From contig NZ_LMQB01000003.1 of the NCBI RefSeq assembly GCF_001424045.1, forward strand, positions 1 to 64,000: a DNA stretch of 64,000 nt, in the 5' to 3' direction. Position numbers and translations under genes: made by a program. Origin of the DNA: Rhizobium sp. Leaf371 (GTDB lineage Bacteria > Pseudomonadota > Alphaproteobacteria > Rhizobiales > Rhizobiaceae). The notes below the pieces were generated by a model. The model was given only the letters and a program-made list of their open reading frames with translations, was not told the DNA's origin and searched no databases. Of this stretch, positions 49,049-58,620 are shown in pieces (the first letter of the stretch is position 1; each line of letters begins with the position of its first letter).

Positions 49049-52000
49049 TTACGCGACCTTCCGGTCGTCATCATCCTGCCCGTCGGCGGTTGCCGCCAGA
49101 TCTTTTTCGATCTCGTCCAGCTGGCTCAGCTTGAGTTCGAGCTCGGCTTCGAATGAGAAGCTTTCACCCAGTCGCGGCGTATAAGAGGCGAGACGCCGTT
49201 TCGCATCGACGAGCCGATTGCGATGGTTCTCGCGTTCCTGTTCAAACCCGCTAATCGCGTGCTCGAAGCGGGAGATGGCACCGATCGGCGTCGTTGTTAC
49301 GGCCAAGTCGATCTCGTAATCTCCGCCGCTGCGCTCCAACAGTGTCTCGTAGCGGTAGCCATCCTTGCCGAAGCGCTCGCCATGATAGGCGAGATCGAAG
49401 CCGCCGATGGTGGCGATGATTACCTCCTTCTCCTGCTGCATTTGTACCAGCGTCAGGATCTCCTTCATCAGCGCGCGGCCGGCGAGTTTGCGCTCGTCAA
49501 ACTCGGTTTCCCCAACCTGCATCGCGAATGCGTCGCCCGCGGTCGGGACCAGACGGTTGATGTCCTTGCCCACATCCTCGATCCGGCGGCTGGAAAATTC
49601 GATATCCCGTTCGGCGTCGCGGATCTGGCGCCGGATCGCATGCTGATCGTCGATATGGGCGGCCCGCAGCCGATCGAGACGGGCGATCTCGGCCTCGAGC
49701 CCCGCCTTCTGGATCAGCCGCTCGTCGCCAGACGCGATGGCCTTGGCCATGGCGAACTGGTTTGCCTGCCCCTCACCCATGTCCTCAAGGCGTCGAACGC
49801 TGGTGTCACCGGAAAGAGCGGCCGCAATAAAGCGCGCCTTGCGCTCGTTGTTCTGCCACATCGTGGCATCAAGGCTCCCAAGCGTCGCGTAGGCGAAGAC
49901 ATCGACCTCATCATGCTGGTTGCCCTGGCGGATGATCCGGCCCTCGCGCTGCTCGATCTGCGATGGCAACCACGGCACATCAAGGTGATGGAGCGCCTTC
50001 AACCGGGCCTGGACATTGACACCGGTACCCATGGTCTCCGAGGACCCGATCAGCACGCGGACCTTGCCGGCATTGAAGTCGTTGAACAGCCGCTGCTTGG
50101 CGTCCGACTTCTTGTAATCCTGCATGAAAGCGATTTCGGAGGCCGGCACGCCGAGGCGGACGAGCTCATCGCGGATCCATCTGTATGCGGAAAAACCGCG
50201 GGATGCCTCGACATTGATCGTGCCGAGATCGGAGAAGATCAACTGGCCGGCGCCCGGCCGGTCGAACGGCTTGCCGTCCTTGCGACGATACTCTGCCCCT
50301 CCCGTTTCCTGCCAGATCCGGTGGACATTGGTGACCAGTGCATTCAGCTTGTTGGCCGCCTCATTGCCCATCGTTTGATCCACAAGCCGCAGATCGATCG
50401 CCGCATGGCGGCCGTCGGTGATGACCGAGAGCAGGATATCGTCGCCGGGCTTGGCCGGACCATCCCGCATTTCGATCGCCTTGATCCGCGCGTCCAGCTG
50501 TTTCTGGTAGGACTTGAAAGCGGCCGTCGGCTCGGCGGTGACGATCTGGCGCTTGCCGCCGGAGACCTCCGGCACTTTCACATAGGTCTTCAGATCGACC
50601 GGCAGCACGACGTCGGCAAACGATCGGAACATGGCGATCAGTTCGGGCACGTTGACGAACTGGCTGAAGCGCGTGACCGGCTTGTATTTACCCGATGGCT
50701 GCAGCTCGAGTTCCGTCGAGGTGTCGCCGAAGGTCGAGGCCCAGGCGTCGAACTCGTGCAGACCACGTTCCGACAATGCTGCCGGATCCATCATCCGCTG
50801 CACGGAAAACATCTCGCCAAGCGTGTTGGTGATCGGGGTGCCCGAGGCCAGCACCAGCGCCCTGCCGGGGTTCTTCGTCTCGATGAAGCGAGATTTTACG
50901 AACAGGTCCCAGGCCCGCTGCGAACCGTTCGGATCGACACCACGCAGGGTCGACATGTTGGTGGCGAACGACAGCTTGCGGAATTCCTGCGCCTCGTCGA
51001 CGATGATCTGGTCGATCCCGAGCTCCGAGATGGTCAGCAGGTCGTCCTTGCGGGTGGCGAGTGCTTCTAGCCGTTCCTTGTGACCTTCCTTCATGCGCTC
51101 GATGCGCTTGCGCGATAGCCGGTCGTCGCGTTCGACCTTGGTGAGTAGTTCCTCGTAAAGCTCGAGCTCATCCTGGATCAGCTGGGCTTCGAACGCCGAT
51201 GGCACGGATATGAACCGAAACGCCGAATGGGTGATGATGATGGCATCCCAGTTGGCTGTCGCTGCCCGCGACAAGAAGCGATGGCGCTTTTCCCTGACGA
51301 AGTTCGTTTCGTCGGCGACCAAGATGCTGGCATTGGGATAGAGCGCCAGAAACTCGCGGGCAGCCTGCGCCAGGCAATGGCCGGGCACGACCAACATCGC
51401 CTTCTTGATCAGGCCAAGTCGGCGCTGCTCCTCGATGGCGGCAGCCATGGTCAGCGTCTTCCCTGCGCCGACGGCGTGGGCAAGATAAGTGCTACCTGCC
51501 GAAATAACCCGCCAGATGCCGCGCTTCTGATGCCCATATAGAGAAAAGGCGCCTGAGGCGCCCGGTAGCTGAAGATGATCGCCGTTGAAGTGCCGCGGCG
51601 CGATATTGTTGAACGTGTCGTTATAGACGCGCGCCAGTCGGTCGGTGCGATCTGGATCCGACCAGATCCAGTATTGGAAGGCGGTCTTGATCTTGGCAAG
51701 CTTTTCCTTTGCAGCTTCCGTCTCGACCGTGTTCAGCACCCGGCGCTCGGTCTCGCCGTCGCGGACTGTATCGAAGATCTGCGGCACGGACGAGTTCAGG
51801 GCGTCGGATAGAAGCTGTCCGGCATGGCGGCGATGCGTGCCCCACTCCGTGGTGCCAGCGGCCGACCATTCCAGCTGCCGCGCATTGACCGTCCAGGTCG
51901 CCAGTTCCGGTAGATGATAAATGGAGATATCGGCCTCCATCATCTGTTTGACGAAAGCCACGACATCATCGGCCGGGATCCACGGCGCGCCGAGGCGGGC

Positions 52001-54148
52001 GGTGATGTCCGAGGGCCTGAGGTCAGCAGGCTGGACACGTTCGAGCGCTGCGACATTCCCGGCGAAGGCGGGATCGAGTTCGGCGGCGGCGCGAGCAACA
52101 GTGAGCTTCGAGCGGACTGCGCCGGACAGATAGGCATCCGCCATCTGCCAGGAGCCGTTGGACGGATCGCGGAAGATGGCCTCCCCCAGCTCCTCGATCA
52201 CACCTTCCACGTCGCGGTGCAGCAGCTCGGCGATATGATCGGGATCGACATGACCGCGCTCGTTCAGCACCACGGCAAGCGCATCGAGCGCCGATGTAAT
52301 GATAGGTGCCGGAGGCGGCGCGATGACACGCTCGGTAAAAATCGGCCCGGGCTTGGCGGTGTTTGTCTTCAGATCGTAGTCCTCGATCGAGGCGACCAGC
52401 CAGCAATCGGGGTCGTCGAGGAACGGCGCGAGGTTTGGCCGGCGGTGGACCTCCCTGACCTCCCCCGTCTCCGGATCCTCCGATGTCGAGACGGAGGTGA
52501 AGTTGATCGGGCCGAATTCTCGCAAGAAACTCGACCAGGCGATGCGCAATGAGACCTGCGCCTTTTGCCAGGGCTGGTCGCGCTCCTGAAGCTTGAGAAT
52601 GAGCCGGACCGCGTCGCGGATCGGGATCAGCTTTCGGATGATCAGGGCGTGCTTGGCGAAGATGCCGTCGGTGCTGCGGCCCGTCCTGACTTCAACCGGG
52701 ACAGCAACACCGTCGACCACCTGCATCAGTGCCGTGGCCTTGCCGATGAAATAGCTGCCCTCGCGAACTTTTGGGTCGTCCGGGCGCTCTGCTATGGCGT
52801 CGGCGACCTCGTCCTCGATCGCAAAATCGAACGTGCTGGCCTCGCCGTCGTAGATGTCGGCTGGTAGGTGACTGATCGCGGCGTTCAAGCTCGATTCAAG
52901 ATCATCACCGATCAGGAGGCATGTGTAGGTTTCGCCGAAGGGACCTGACGTAATCGCATGCCGTCCCAGCACCATGTCGGAATGATCGGCGAACCACCTG
53001 TTGATACGGACGCTGTCGCCCTCACCTTCCACCTTTGCATCCGCGAGATCGAGCCAACTGCTGTCTCCAGCCGGCTCGTCGGCGCGTCGCTTCCGGAAGA
53101 AGAGGATATCGACGACCACATCCGTGCCGGCGTCCGCGCGGAAACTGGATTCGGGAAGGCGGATCGCGCCAACGAGATCGGCCATGCCGGCGATATGTTC
53201 ACGGGCGCGGGCGTCAGCCTTGTCCATGGTGCCGGACGAGGTCACAAAGGCGGCAAGCCCGCCAGGCTTCAGCCGGTGGATGGACTTGGCGATGAAATAG
53301 TCATGCAGCCGCAAGCCGAGAGACCGGAAGGCCGGATCACTCTTCACCGTCCTGTCAGAAAACGGTGGGTTGCCGACCGCCAGATCGAAATGGTCGGGCA
53401 GGTTGGTGCGGGCAAAATCGCCGCAGACGATTCTGGCCCGTGGCTGCAGCAACCGGACGATACGCGCGGTGACGGGATCAAGCTCGATACCGGTGACGTG
53501 GCTCACCTTGGAGAGAGCATCCGGCATCAACGCAGGAAAGATGCCGACTCCGATACCGGGTTCCAGCACCCGGCCGCCGGCAAAACCGATCCGCGCCAAG
53601 GCTGCCCAGATGAAGCGGACGATGAACTCCGGCGTGAAGTGGGCATACTGGGTGCAGCGCGCCAGCGAGGCGTAGTCCGCGTCGCCGACCGCGGCCTCAA
53701 GACTCGCGCCGAGATCCTCCCAGCCTTTGCGAAAGCCGGTTTCGCCCGGGCGCCGGAACATGCCGTTAGCGAGAGCGGAAGCACCGAAGCCGGTAAAGCG
53801 GATCAGCTTTTCCTGCTCGGACCTTCGGGCCGGCCGGTCCTGGCGTTCGATTTCGCGGGCGGTGAGGATCGCCGCGACATTGTCGGCGGCGCGTCCACGC
53901 CAGGATTCGGCAAGCTGGCGGTTACCCTCCATCCGAAAGTCGATGCGTTCGCGCACGCGCGGGCGCTCGGATGCTCGCTCCGGTAGGCGCGACACCGGAG
54001 CCGGATCTGGTCTCGAAACCGGCTGAGGCACGAATGCCGGATTCCGTTGCTCATCGACCGGCGACGGCAAGGCGGTGGCGCCAAGATCGAAGGCGCCCGA
54101 GAAGGCGGTGGTGGAAAACAGGTCGAGGGTGAAGGGAACATGGGCCAT
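49049..54148 (-). CDS. Giant methylase-helicase fusion protein (DarB-like antirestriction)
   Basis: This 1699-residue protein has an N-terminal adenine-methyltransferase domain with FGGRVLEPGIGVGIF-type motif I (about 191-204) and NPPF at 260-263. A SNF2-like helicase follows, with Walker A in AHAVGAGKTLTMA (about 889), DEAQ box IIVDEAQEF (about 1052), SETMGTGVNVQARLKALHHL and QREGRIIRQGNQ (about 1370-1400). A coiled-coil tail (about 1470-1690) is rich in Glu and Arg. The layout is that of plasmid and phage proteins related to P1 DarB, which protect DNA from type I restriction. It lies in the same orientation as the other leading-region genes. A protective role is inferred from the family. 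Confidence 0.85.
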   Translation of the reverse strand: MAHVPFTLDLFSTTAFSGAFDLGATALPSPVDEQRNPAFVPQPVSRPDPAPVSRLPERASERPRVRERIDFRMEGNRQLAESWRGRAADNVAAILTAREIERQDRPARRSEQEKLIRFTGFGASALANGMFRRPGETGFRKGWEDLGASLEAAVGDADYASLARCTQYAHFTPEFIVRFIWAALARIGFAGGRVLEPGIGVGIFPALMPDALSKVSHVTGIELDPVTARIVRLLQPRARIVCGDFARTNLPDHFDLAVGNPPFSDRTVKSDPAFRSLGLRLHDYFIAKSIHRLKPGGLAAFVTSSGTMDKADARAREHIAGMADLVGAIRLPESSFRADAGTDVVVDILFFRKRRADEPAGDSSWLDLADAKVEGEGDSVRINRWFADHSDMVLGRHAITSGPFGETYTCLLIGDDLESSLNAAISHLPADIYDGEASTFDFAIEDEVADAIAERPDDPKVREGSYFIGKATALMQVVDGVAVPVEVRTGRSTDGIFAKHALIIRKLIPIRDAVRLILKLQERDQPWQKAQVSLRIAWSSFLREFGPINFTSVSTSEDPETGEVREVHRRPNLAPFLDDPDCWLVASIEDYDLKTNTAKPGPIFTERVIAPPPAPIITSALDALAVVLNERGHVDPDHIAELLHRDVEGVIEELGEAIFRDPSNGSWQMADAYLSGAVRSKLTVARAAAELDPAFAGNVAALERVQPADLRPSDITARLGAPWIPADDVVAFVKQMMEADISIYHLPELATWTVNARQLEWSAAGTTEWGTHRRHAGQLLSDALNSSVPQIFDTVRDGETERRVLNTVETEAAKEKLAKIKTAFQYWIWSDPDRTDRLARVYNDTFNNIAPRHFNGDHLQLPGASGAFSLYGHQKRGIWRVISAGSTYLAHAVGAGKTLTMAAAIEEQRRLGLIKKAMLVVPGHCLAQAAREFLALYPNASILVADETNFVREKRHRFLSRAATANWDAIIITHSAFRFISVPSAFEAQLIQDELELYEELLTKVERDDRLSRKRIERMKEGHKERLEALATRKDDLLTISELGIDQIIVDEAQEFRKLSFATNMSTLRGVDPNGSQRAWDLFVKSRFIETKNPGRALVLASGTPITNTLGEMFSVQRMMDPAALSERGLHEFDAWASTFGDTSTELELQPSGKYKPVTRFSQFVNVPELIAMFRSFADVVLPVDLKTYVKVPEVSGGKRQIVTAEPTAAFKSYQKQLDARIKAIEMRDGPAKPGDDILLSVITDGRHAAIDLRLVDQTMGNEAANKLNALVTNVHRIWQETGGAEYRRKDGKPFDRPGAGQLIFSDLGTINVEASRGFSAYRWIRDELVRLGVPASEIAFMQDYKKSDAKQRLFNDFNAGKVRVLIGSSETMGTGVNVQARLKALHHLDVPWLPSQIEQREGRIIRQGNQHDEVDVFAYATLGSLDATMWQNNERKARFIAAALSGDTSVRRLEDMGEGQANQFAMAKAIASGDERLIQKAGLEAEIARLDRLRAAHIDDQHAIRRQIRDAERDIEFSSRRIEDVGKDINRLVPTAGDAFAMQVGETEFDERKLAGRALMKEILTLVQMQQEKEVIIATIGGFDLAYHGERFGKDGYRYETLLERSGGDYEIDLAVTTTPIGAISRFEHAISGFEQERENHRNRLVDAKRRLASYTPRLGESFSFEAELELKLSQLDEIEKDLAATADGQDDDDRKVA

Positions 54149-54253
54149 CAGATGTCAGTCCTTTCGGGAAAAAGGGGCGCAACTCTGCCGGCGGCTGATC
54201 GCCACCGGGGATGCGGATGCGGGGAGATTGGGCTCGGAAAAGCTTGGCGACGG

Positions 54254-54856
54254 TCAGGCGGCGACATCGACCAGGTGACGGAACTGCACAGGCAGCTTGG
54301 CGGCGATCTCGGCATCGGTGAGATCGGAAAGCCGTTTCCATAGTTTTGCCTGAGTGGCGTGAAACACCGTGACGATGCGTTCGTCGGCAAAGCCTGGAAC
54401 GAAGCGCCGGTCGGCATAGGCGCGAAACTCGGCCGTGGTTATGCTCCAGATATGCTCGAGCTTTTCGGACCGGCTCATCGCCCGCACGGGGCGGGACTCG
54501 CGGGCGAGGATCTCCGTGCGCATGCAGCCGATCGAGGCAGCGTCGGCCAGATCGCAATAGCTGTGAAACCAGCGGAAGCGGTCGTCAATCTTCAGGGCAA
54601 AGAACACGCTGGTCACCTGCGCTGCCTGGAACTCGCGCATGGCGAAATGGTCTCCGCGCAGGAACAAGGGCGGCAGGATGTCGAACATCCGGTTATGGTC
54701 GGCTTCCGATATCTCGAACCACTCGCCGGCATAGAGACCACCACTCATGCGTCGCTCCCCGCACGGCGCCTGGTTATGGCGGTTCATCATCGCGTAGAAT
54801 TCGGCTCGGCTGGCGAGGCCCTCGAAGACCTTGCGCGGTGCTGTCGGATCGGTCAT
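54254..54856 (-). CDS. DUF1419 family protein
   Basis: The ATG at 54856 with CAGGAGAAAGCC upstream gives 200 residues. The sequence MTDPTAPRKVFEGLASRAEF, MMNRHNQAPCGERRMSGGLY, AGEWFEISEADHNRMFDILP and PLFLRGDHFAMREF is typical of DUF1419, found almost only on plasmids of Rhizobiales. The function is unknown. It lies 105 bases upstream of the giant methylase-helicase gene on the same strand, and the two are usually linked, so a common operon is likely. Confidence 0.8.
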   Translation of the reverse strand: MTDPTAPRKVFEGLASRAEFYAMMNRHNQAPCGERRMSGGLYAGEWFEISEADHNRMFDILPPLFLRGDHFAMREFQAAQVTSVFFALKIDDRFRWFHSYCDLADAASIGCMRTEILARESRPVRAMSRSEKLEHIWSITTAEFRAYADRRFVPGFADERIVTVFHATQAKLWKRLSDLTDAEIAAKLPVQFRHLVDVAA

Positions 54857-55039
54857 GGCTTTCTCCTGGGGTTGGGGCCGAAGAGCCTTGTCTCCGGACT
54901 TTTGATCACCCCATCCCATCGCCGCCTGGCGGATTGCCGGGTCAGGGGCCGCGCAAGCGGGCGAAGCCTTGCCCTTGACGCGGCCAACGCCCATGCGGCA
55001 GCTACTCCCCCCTCCCCTCCCCCTTTCTCCCTCCTCAGC

Positions 55040-55936
55040 CTACCCTTCCCGTCTCTGCGTCAGGTCGTCGTTCCAGTCGTCACCGACCGGGCACCGGCGC
55101 TGGAAACCGCAATCGGCGTCAACCGCGATCCGCCTCAACGTGTCGGCATAGGCCTCCCCCTGGCTGTTGCGGTCGGTGGCCGCGACCAGCAGATCGAGCC
55201 TCTTCGTCAAGGCGACGACGGCGCGTTCTGTTGCCGGGGACCAGCCACCGGCGGTGCTGGCGTAGAGCGTGTCGCGGCGATGACCTTCGAGCGCCGAGAG
55301 GCTGAGCGCATCGATGGCCGCTTCGCTGATGCAGAGCCGCGGGCCGGTCGCGTTTCCAAAGCGGAACAGCACCTTGGCGCCACCGCTCGAATATCCACGC
55401 CAGGACGGTCCCCGCTCCTCCCAGCCGCAAATCGCGCCGTCGTCGCTGTGATGGGCAAACCAGGCGCTGCCGGCCGGACCCTGGCGGATCAGACGGGCGG
55501 CAACGGCAAGATCGAGCACTGGAGCCGGAATGGCGCGCGCGCCTGAGAGATAGGCATGCGCCGGCGACCCCTCGCGCAACAGCGGCCGGGCCGCCCATCT
55601 TGAAGCGATATCTGCCCTGGGTTGCCGGGCCAGCGGCGAGCTCCAGAGGGCGGTCTGCGCCGGGGCGATACCGGCCAGCGCTGCGACGGCGGCCAGCGTC
55701 GAGGGAAAATCGCCCGGGTGCAGCCAGCCCAATAGGGCAAAGACGTCGCCCTTGCGATCGGAAAGCGGATCGAACCAGCCTTTGCCCTGATGGGTGACGA
55801 TGATGATCTCGGCGCCGCGCCGGTATTTGACGGCACGGCGGGTGCTTTCCTTCAGGTCGAGCGCGAAGCCCGCCTGTTCCAGTCCAACGGCGCAGGAGAC
55901 CCGCGCCCGAAGGTTTTCGATGTCTTCTCTTTGCAT
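55040..55936 (-). CDS. DUF3991/Toprim-domain protein
   Basis: This is a 298-residue protein. The N-terminal DUF3991-type region includes GKGWFDPLSDRKGDVFALLG, and SRWAARPLLREGSPAHAYLS leads to the Toprim part. There LCISEAAIDALSLSALEGHR carries the conserved acidic residue, and LLVAATDRNSQGEAYADTLR the later Asp. Toprim domains nick or join DNA or prime replication; such plasmid proteins are primase-like and often sit in leading regions. It ends near WNDDL, also typical. It is upstream of DUF1419 on the same strand. Confidence 0.82.
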   Translation of the reverse strand: MQREDIENLRARVSCAVGLEQAGFALDLKESTRRAVKYRRGAEIIIVTHQGKGWFDPLSDRKGDVFALLGWLHPGDFPSTLAAVAALAGIAPAQTALWSSPLARQPRADIASRWAARPLLREGSPAHAYLSGARAIPAPVLDLAVAARLIRQGPAGSAWFAHHSDDGAICGWEERGPSWRGYSSGGAKVLFRFGNATGPRLCISEAAIDALSLSALEGHRRDTLYASTAGGWSPATERAVVALTKRLDLLVAATDRNSQGEAYADTLRRIAVDADCGFQRRCPVGDDWNDDLTQRREG

Positions 55937-56453
55937 TTCCGTTTTCCCTTTCCGCCCTCATGATTGACAGGCAGGATCAGGCAGCCGCGAAGGCCTGCGG
56001 CGGCAAGGGCGCGGCGAGAGGATGGCAGCGATCGGAGAACAGGCGCGGCGGAGCTTCCCTTGCGGACGCTGGGCGCAAGTGGCATGTCGCTCAGCCACAG
56101 CACCTTGCTTAGGAAAAACTGCGGCCGCATCAGCGTCAGGGATGGATGCCCGACAGGGGGAAGACCGCTGGCGGGCTTCCGCTTTGCCGGCAGCCCGGCC
56201 CGAAGGGCGACGCCAGCCTTCCTGTCGGCGACCAGACGAACCGCAGAACGACTTCCATTTCGGCCGAGGGTTTCGCGAACGTGAATTCTGTCTCAATGTT
56301 AGAACACCAGGCATGACCGGGGAACGTGTCAGCCTACAGTGACAGCGAAACCATCAGGCAATGCCCCCGATCCTTCAACATCCGGATGACGCTTTGGATA
56401 TCTCACCGATGCCTCGGTTGGCTATGTCCAGACGCCGACCTTTGCTACCGTGC
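55937..56453. other. Intergenic region upstream of the Toprim gene, no gene recognised
   Basis: About 520 bases are crossed by overlapping Arg/Pro-rich open frames on both strands, without ribosome sites or family motifs. It must hold the promoter of the toprim-DUF1419-helicase operon and the 3' side of the diguanylate cyclase gene. No copy of the 18-base element at 28062 was found here. Confidence 0.5.
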
Positions 56454-57191
56454 TCATGCCACGACCCTGTTTCGGCCGAGGGCCTTCGCCCGATAGAGAT
56501 TGTCGTCCGCTGTCTTCAGGCTGTTCGATGGATCAAAACCAGACGGGCAGTAGAGCGCCCCGATACTCGCAGAGATCCGCACCTGTGAACCAGAAGATGC
56601 TTTCAGAACAATACGGGCGACGTCCTCGCGAACCTCCTCGCAACGAGCGAGCATTTCATCGAACGTCAAACCGTTCTGAAACAAACCGAATTCTTCGCCT
56701 CCAAGACGTCCCGAGAAATCCGACTGGCTTTGGTAGCGGGCAAGGATCTGGCCGGTACGACGAAGGGCTTCGTCGCCGGTCGCATGACCATACCTGTCAT
56801 TGATCGTCTTGAAATGATCAAGGTCCAGAAACAGCAGGGCACCGGATGCGCCCTTTTGGCTGGCGACGTTCAGGGCTTCGAGAAACGCGCTCCGCGTGAG
56901 CACCCCTGTCAGTCCATCGGTCCGCGATTGAAGGTGAAGTGCCTCATAGGCATCCGCGAGCTTCTGCAAAGCCTCTTTCGCGGCTGCTTCTGCCCGTCGA
57001 ACTTTCTCTGACTGGGTGAAATGGAGGGCGGAGGCCGGGATCGATATCGCCAGCGGGCAAAAAATGGTCATGAACAGGCCCGCACCCGCCACCTGCCCGC
57101 CGAGAAACGGTACAATGCTGAACGAAAGACCCAGCGAGGCCACCACCGACAGTAATCCGGTCAAAATTGACTTCTGAACAATACGACGCAT
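56454..57191 (-). CDS. Membrane-bound diguanylate cyclase (GGDEF domain)
   Basis: From the ATG at 57191 this is a 245-residue protein with two N-terminal membrane helices (ILTGLLSVVASLGLSFSIVP and VAGAGLFMTIFCPLAISIPA), a short coiled coil and a GGDEF domain. The domain opens DGLTGVLTRSAFLEAL, has LLFLDLDHFKTINDRYGHAT, and the active-site signature is RLGGEEFGLF. It would make cyclic di-GMP, favouring attachment and biofilm. The inhibitory RxxD site that normally precedes the signature is absent (SQSD). It is divergent from the alpha/beta hydrolase. Confidence 0.88.
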   Translation of the reverse strand: MRRIVQKSILTGLLSVVASLGLSFSIVPFLGGQVAGAGLFMTIFCPLAISIPASALHFTQSEKVRRAEAAAKEALQKLADAYEALHLQSRTDGLTGVLTRSAFLEALNVASQKGASGALLFLDLDHFKTINDRYGHATGDEALRRTGQILARYQSQSDFSGRLGGEEFGLFQNGLTFDEMLARCEEVREDVARIVLKASSGSQVRISASIGALYCPSGFDPSNSLKTADDNLYRAKALGRNRVVA

Positions 57192-57431
57192 CGATATCAC
57201 CGTGTGGAAATAATAATATCTATGAACCTCATCACTTTAAAGATGGTTGAAACACTCCGGTAAAAGTCGAGCCATGTGCCCCACAACTGGAAAACCGGCC
57301 TCTGACGTTACGCGCGGGGAGTATCCGCCGGACTGTGGCTTGCAGGGATTATATGGAGCGAGGTTCGGATTGTGGTCACAGAGATCGCTTAGGTCCTTCG
57401 GCATCACGGTCAGAATGAACGCGGAGCATCG

Positions 57432-58253
57432 ATGATGAACGAAAAAACGATCGAAACATCCCATGGACAGATCGCAGTCTACGACACGCCGGGAAACGGA
57501 ATTCCTGTCCTGATGATCCACGCCAATTCCGTCTGCAAGGAGACATTCCATTTCCAGATTGAGGCCCTTGCTGGCAAGCACCGTATCATCGCCGTAGACC
57601 TGCCGGGCCATGGCCAATCCTCTGATGCCATCGATCCGCTGCGCACTTATAATTTCAACGGATACGCCGACACCATCTGCGAGGTGATTGAAGCGCTCGA
57701 CATCGATCAATTCGCCTTGCTCGGCCACTCTCTCGGCGGCCATGTCGCCCTGGAACTGATGAGGCTCCTCCCGGAAAGGACGGCCGGTACGATGATCTTC
57801 GGCACACCGCCAATCCCTCCGGGTCCGGAGGGTGCAGCGCTCGGCTTTCTTCCCAATCCGGAATTCGCCAACACTGGCAAAGAAACCCTGAGTGAGCAAG
57901 AAATCGACATGGTCGTCGCGCTGGCGCTCGGATCAGATGCCGTCCACGACACGTTCTGGAAAACCGCTGTCCGACGAACGGACGGGCGCTCGCGCCAGTT
58001 GATGATCGATGCAGCACTTGCCGGAAGACATTCCGATCAGCGTGCCCTCGTGAAGACCTCTCCTGTTCCGCTCGCCATCGTCAACGGCGCCGACGACCCG
58101 GTGATCAATCTCGATTACATCGACAGCCTGACATTCGCGAACCTCTGGGAGAGCGGTCCGGTTCGTGTGGAAAATGCCGCACATGGTGTCCATTGGCAAA
58201 GGCACAAGGAGTTCAACGTCCTGCTGGATGGCTTCCTCAGCACAATCGCTTAA
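57432..58253 (+). CDS. Alpha/beta-fold hydrolase
   Basis: This is a 273-residue enzyme. IPVLMIHANSVCKETFHFQI replaces the usual HG oxyanion loop, and the nucleophile Ser is in FALLGHSLGGHVALEL (about residue 99). VNGADDPVINLDYI and AAHGVHWQRHKEFN supply the acid and the His. GGAGCATCG precedes the ATG. It resembles the esterase/lactone-hydrolase branch (also seen in 3-oxoadipate enol-lactonase-like proteins), so action on lactones or esters, even acyl-homoserine lactones, is possible but unproven. It stands alone, divergent from the cyclase gene. Confidence 0.82.
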   Translation: MMNEKTIETSHGQIAVYDTPGNGIPVLMIHANSVCKETFHFQIEALAGKHRIIAVDLPGHGQSSDAIDPLRTYNFNGYADTICEVIEALDIDQFALLGHSLGGHVALELMRLLPERTAGTMIFGTPPIPPGPEGAALGFLPNPEFANTGKETLSEQEIDMVVALALGSDAVHDTFWKTAVRRTDGRSRQLMIDAALAGRHSDQRALVKTSPVPLAIVNGADDPVINLDYIDSLTFANLWESGPVRVENAAHGVHWQRHKEFNVLLDGFLSTIA

Positions 58254-58281
58254 AGGTGGAATGGGCGCAGCTTCAGCGAAT

Positions 58282-58620
58282 TCATTCTGCCCGCCTCTCG
58301 CGTCCGGCATTGCTTTGCATCAAGGCCATCAGCATCGGACCGACGGAAAACTCGCCTCTCTCCACCGTCATGTCAGATCGCGCAGATCACCGCTGGCCGG
58401 ATTGCTCTGTCCTCCCCTTTCGAGAATGCAAGCCATGGCGGCCGCGCCATTCCAGTCCACGGCTTCGCAGGCAGACTGGCTTGCATCCGCGCGAGCCCCG
58501 GACATCGATTGTACGGTCACGGCGAAAGACGTCAGGTCACGCCAGTTCGCCCCACCCCTACTCCCCATACATCGCGATATCAGGGCACGCCTTCAGCACC
58601 ATCTCAAACGTGCGGGCTTT
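58282..58620 (-). pseudogene. repC: repC replication-initiator relic, C-terminal part, frameshifted
   Basis: On the minus strand one frame gives ARTFEMVLKACPDIAMYGE. The middle continues in a second frame as GANWRDLTSFAVTVQSMSGA and GAAAMACILERGGQSNPASG followed by DLRDLT. The end returns to the first frame as VERGEFSVGPMLMALMQSN. These are the conserved C-terminal segments of RepC of repABC plasmids, in the right order and within about 110 codons. At least two frameshifts and several stops make it non-functional. The N-terminal two thirds are not recognisable upstream. Confidence 0.8.

Noticed and set aside
49223-51070. Plus-strand open frame of 615 codons, and similar ones at 52958-53986 and 51914-52552
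   Set aside because: All are antisense to the methylase-helicase gene, whose motifs are unambiguous.
54359-55546. Plus-strand open frame of 395 codons
   Set aside because: Antisense to both DUF1419 and Toprim genes; no ribosome site.
57237-57899. Minus-strand open frame opposite the alpha/beta hydrolase
   Set aside because: The plus-strand frame has the GHSLGGH nucleophile motif and a ribosome site; the opposite frame has neither.
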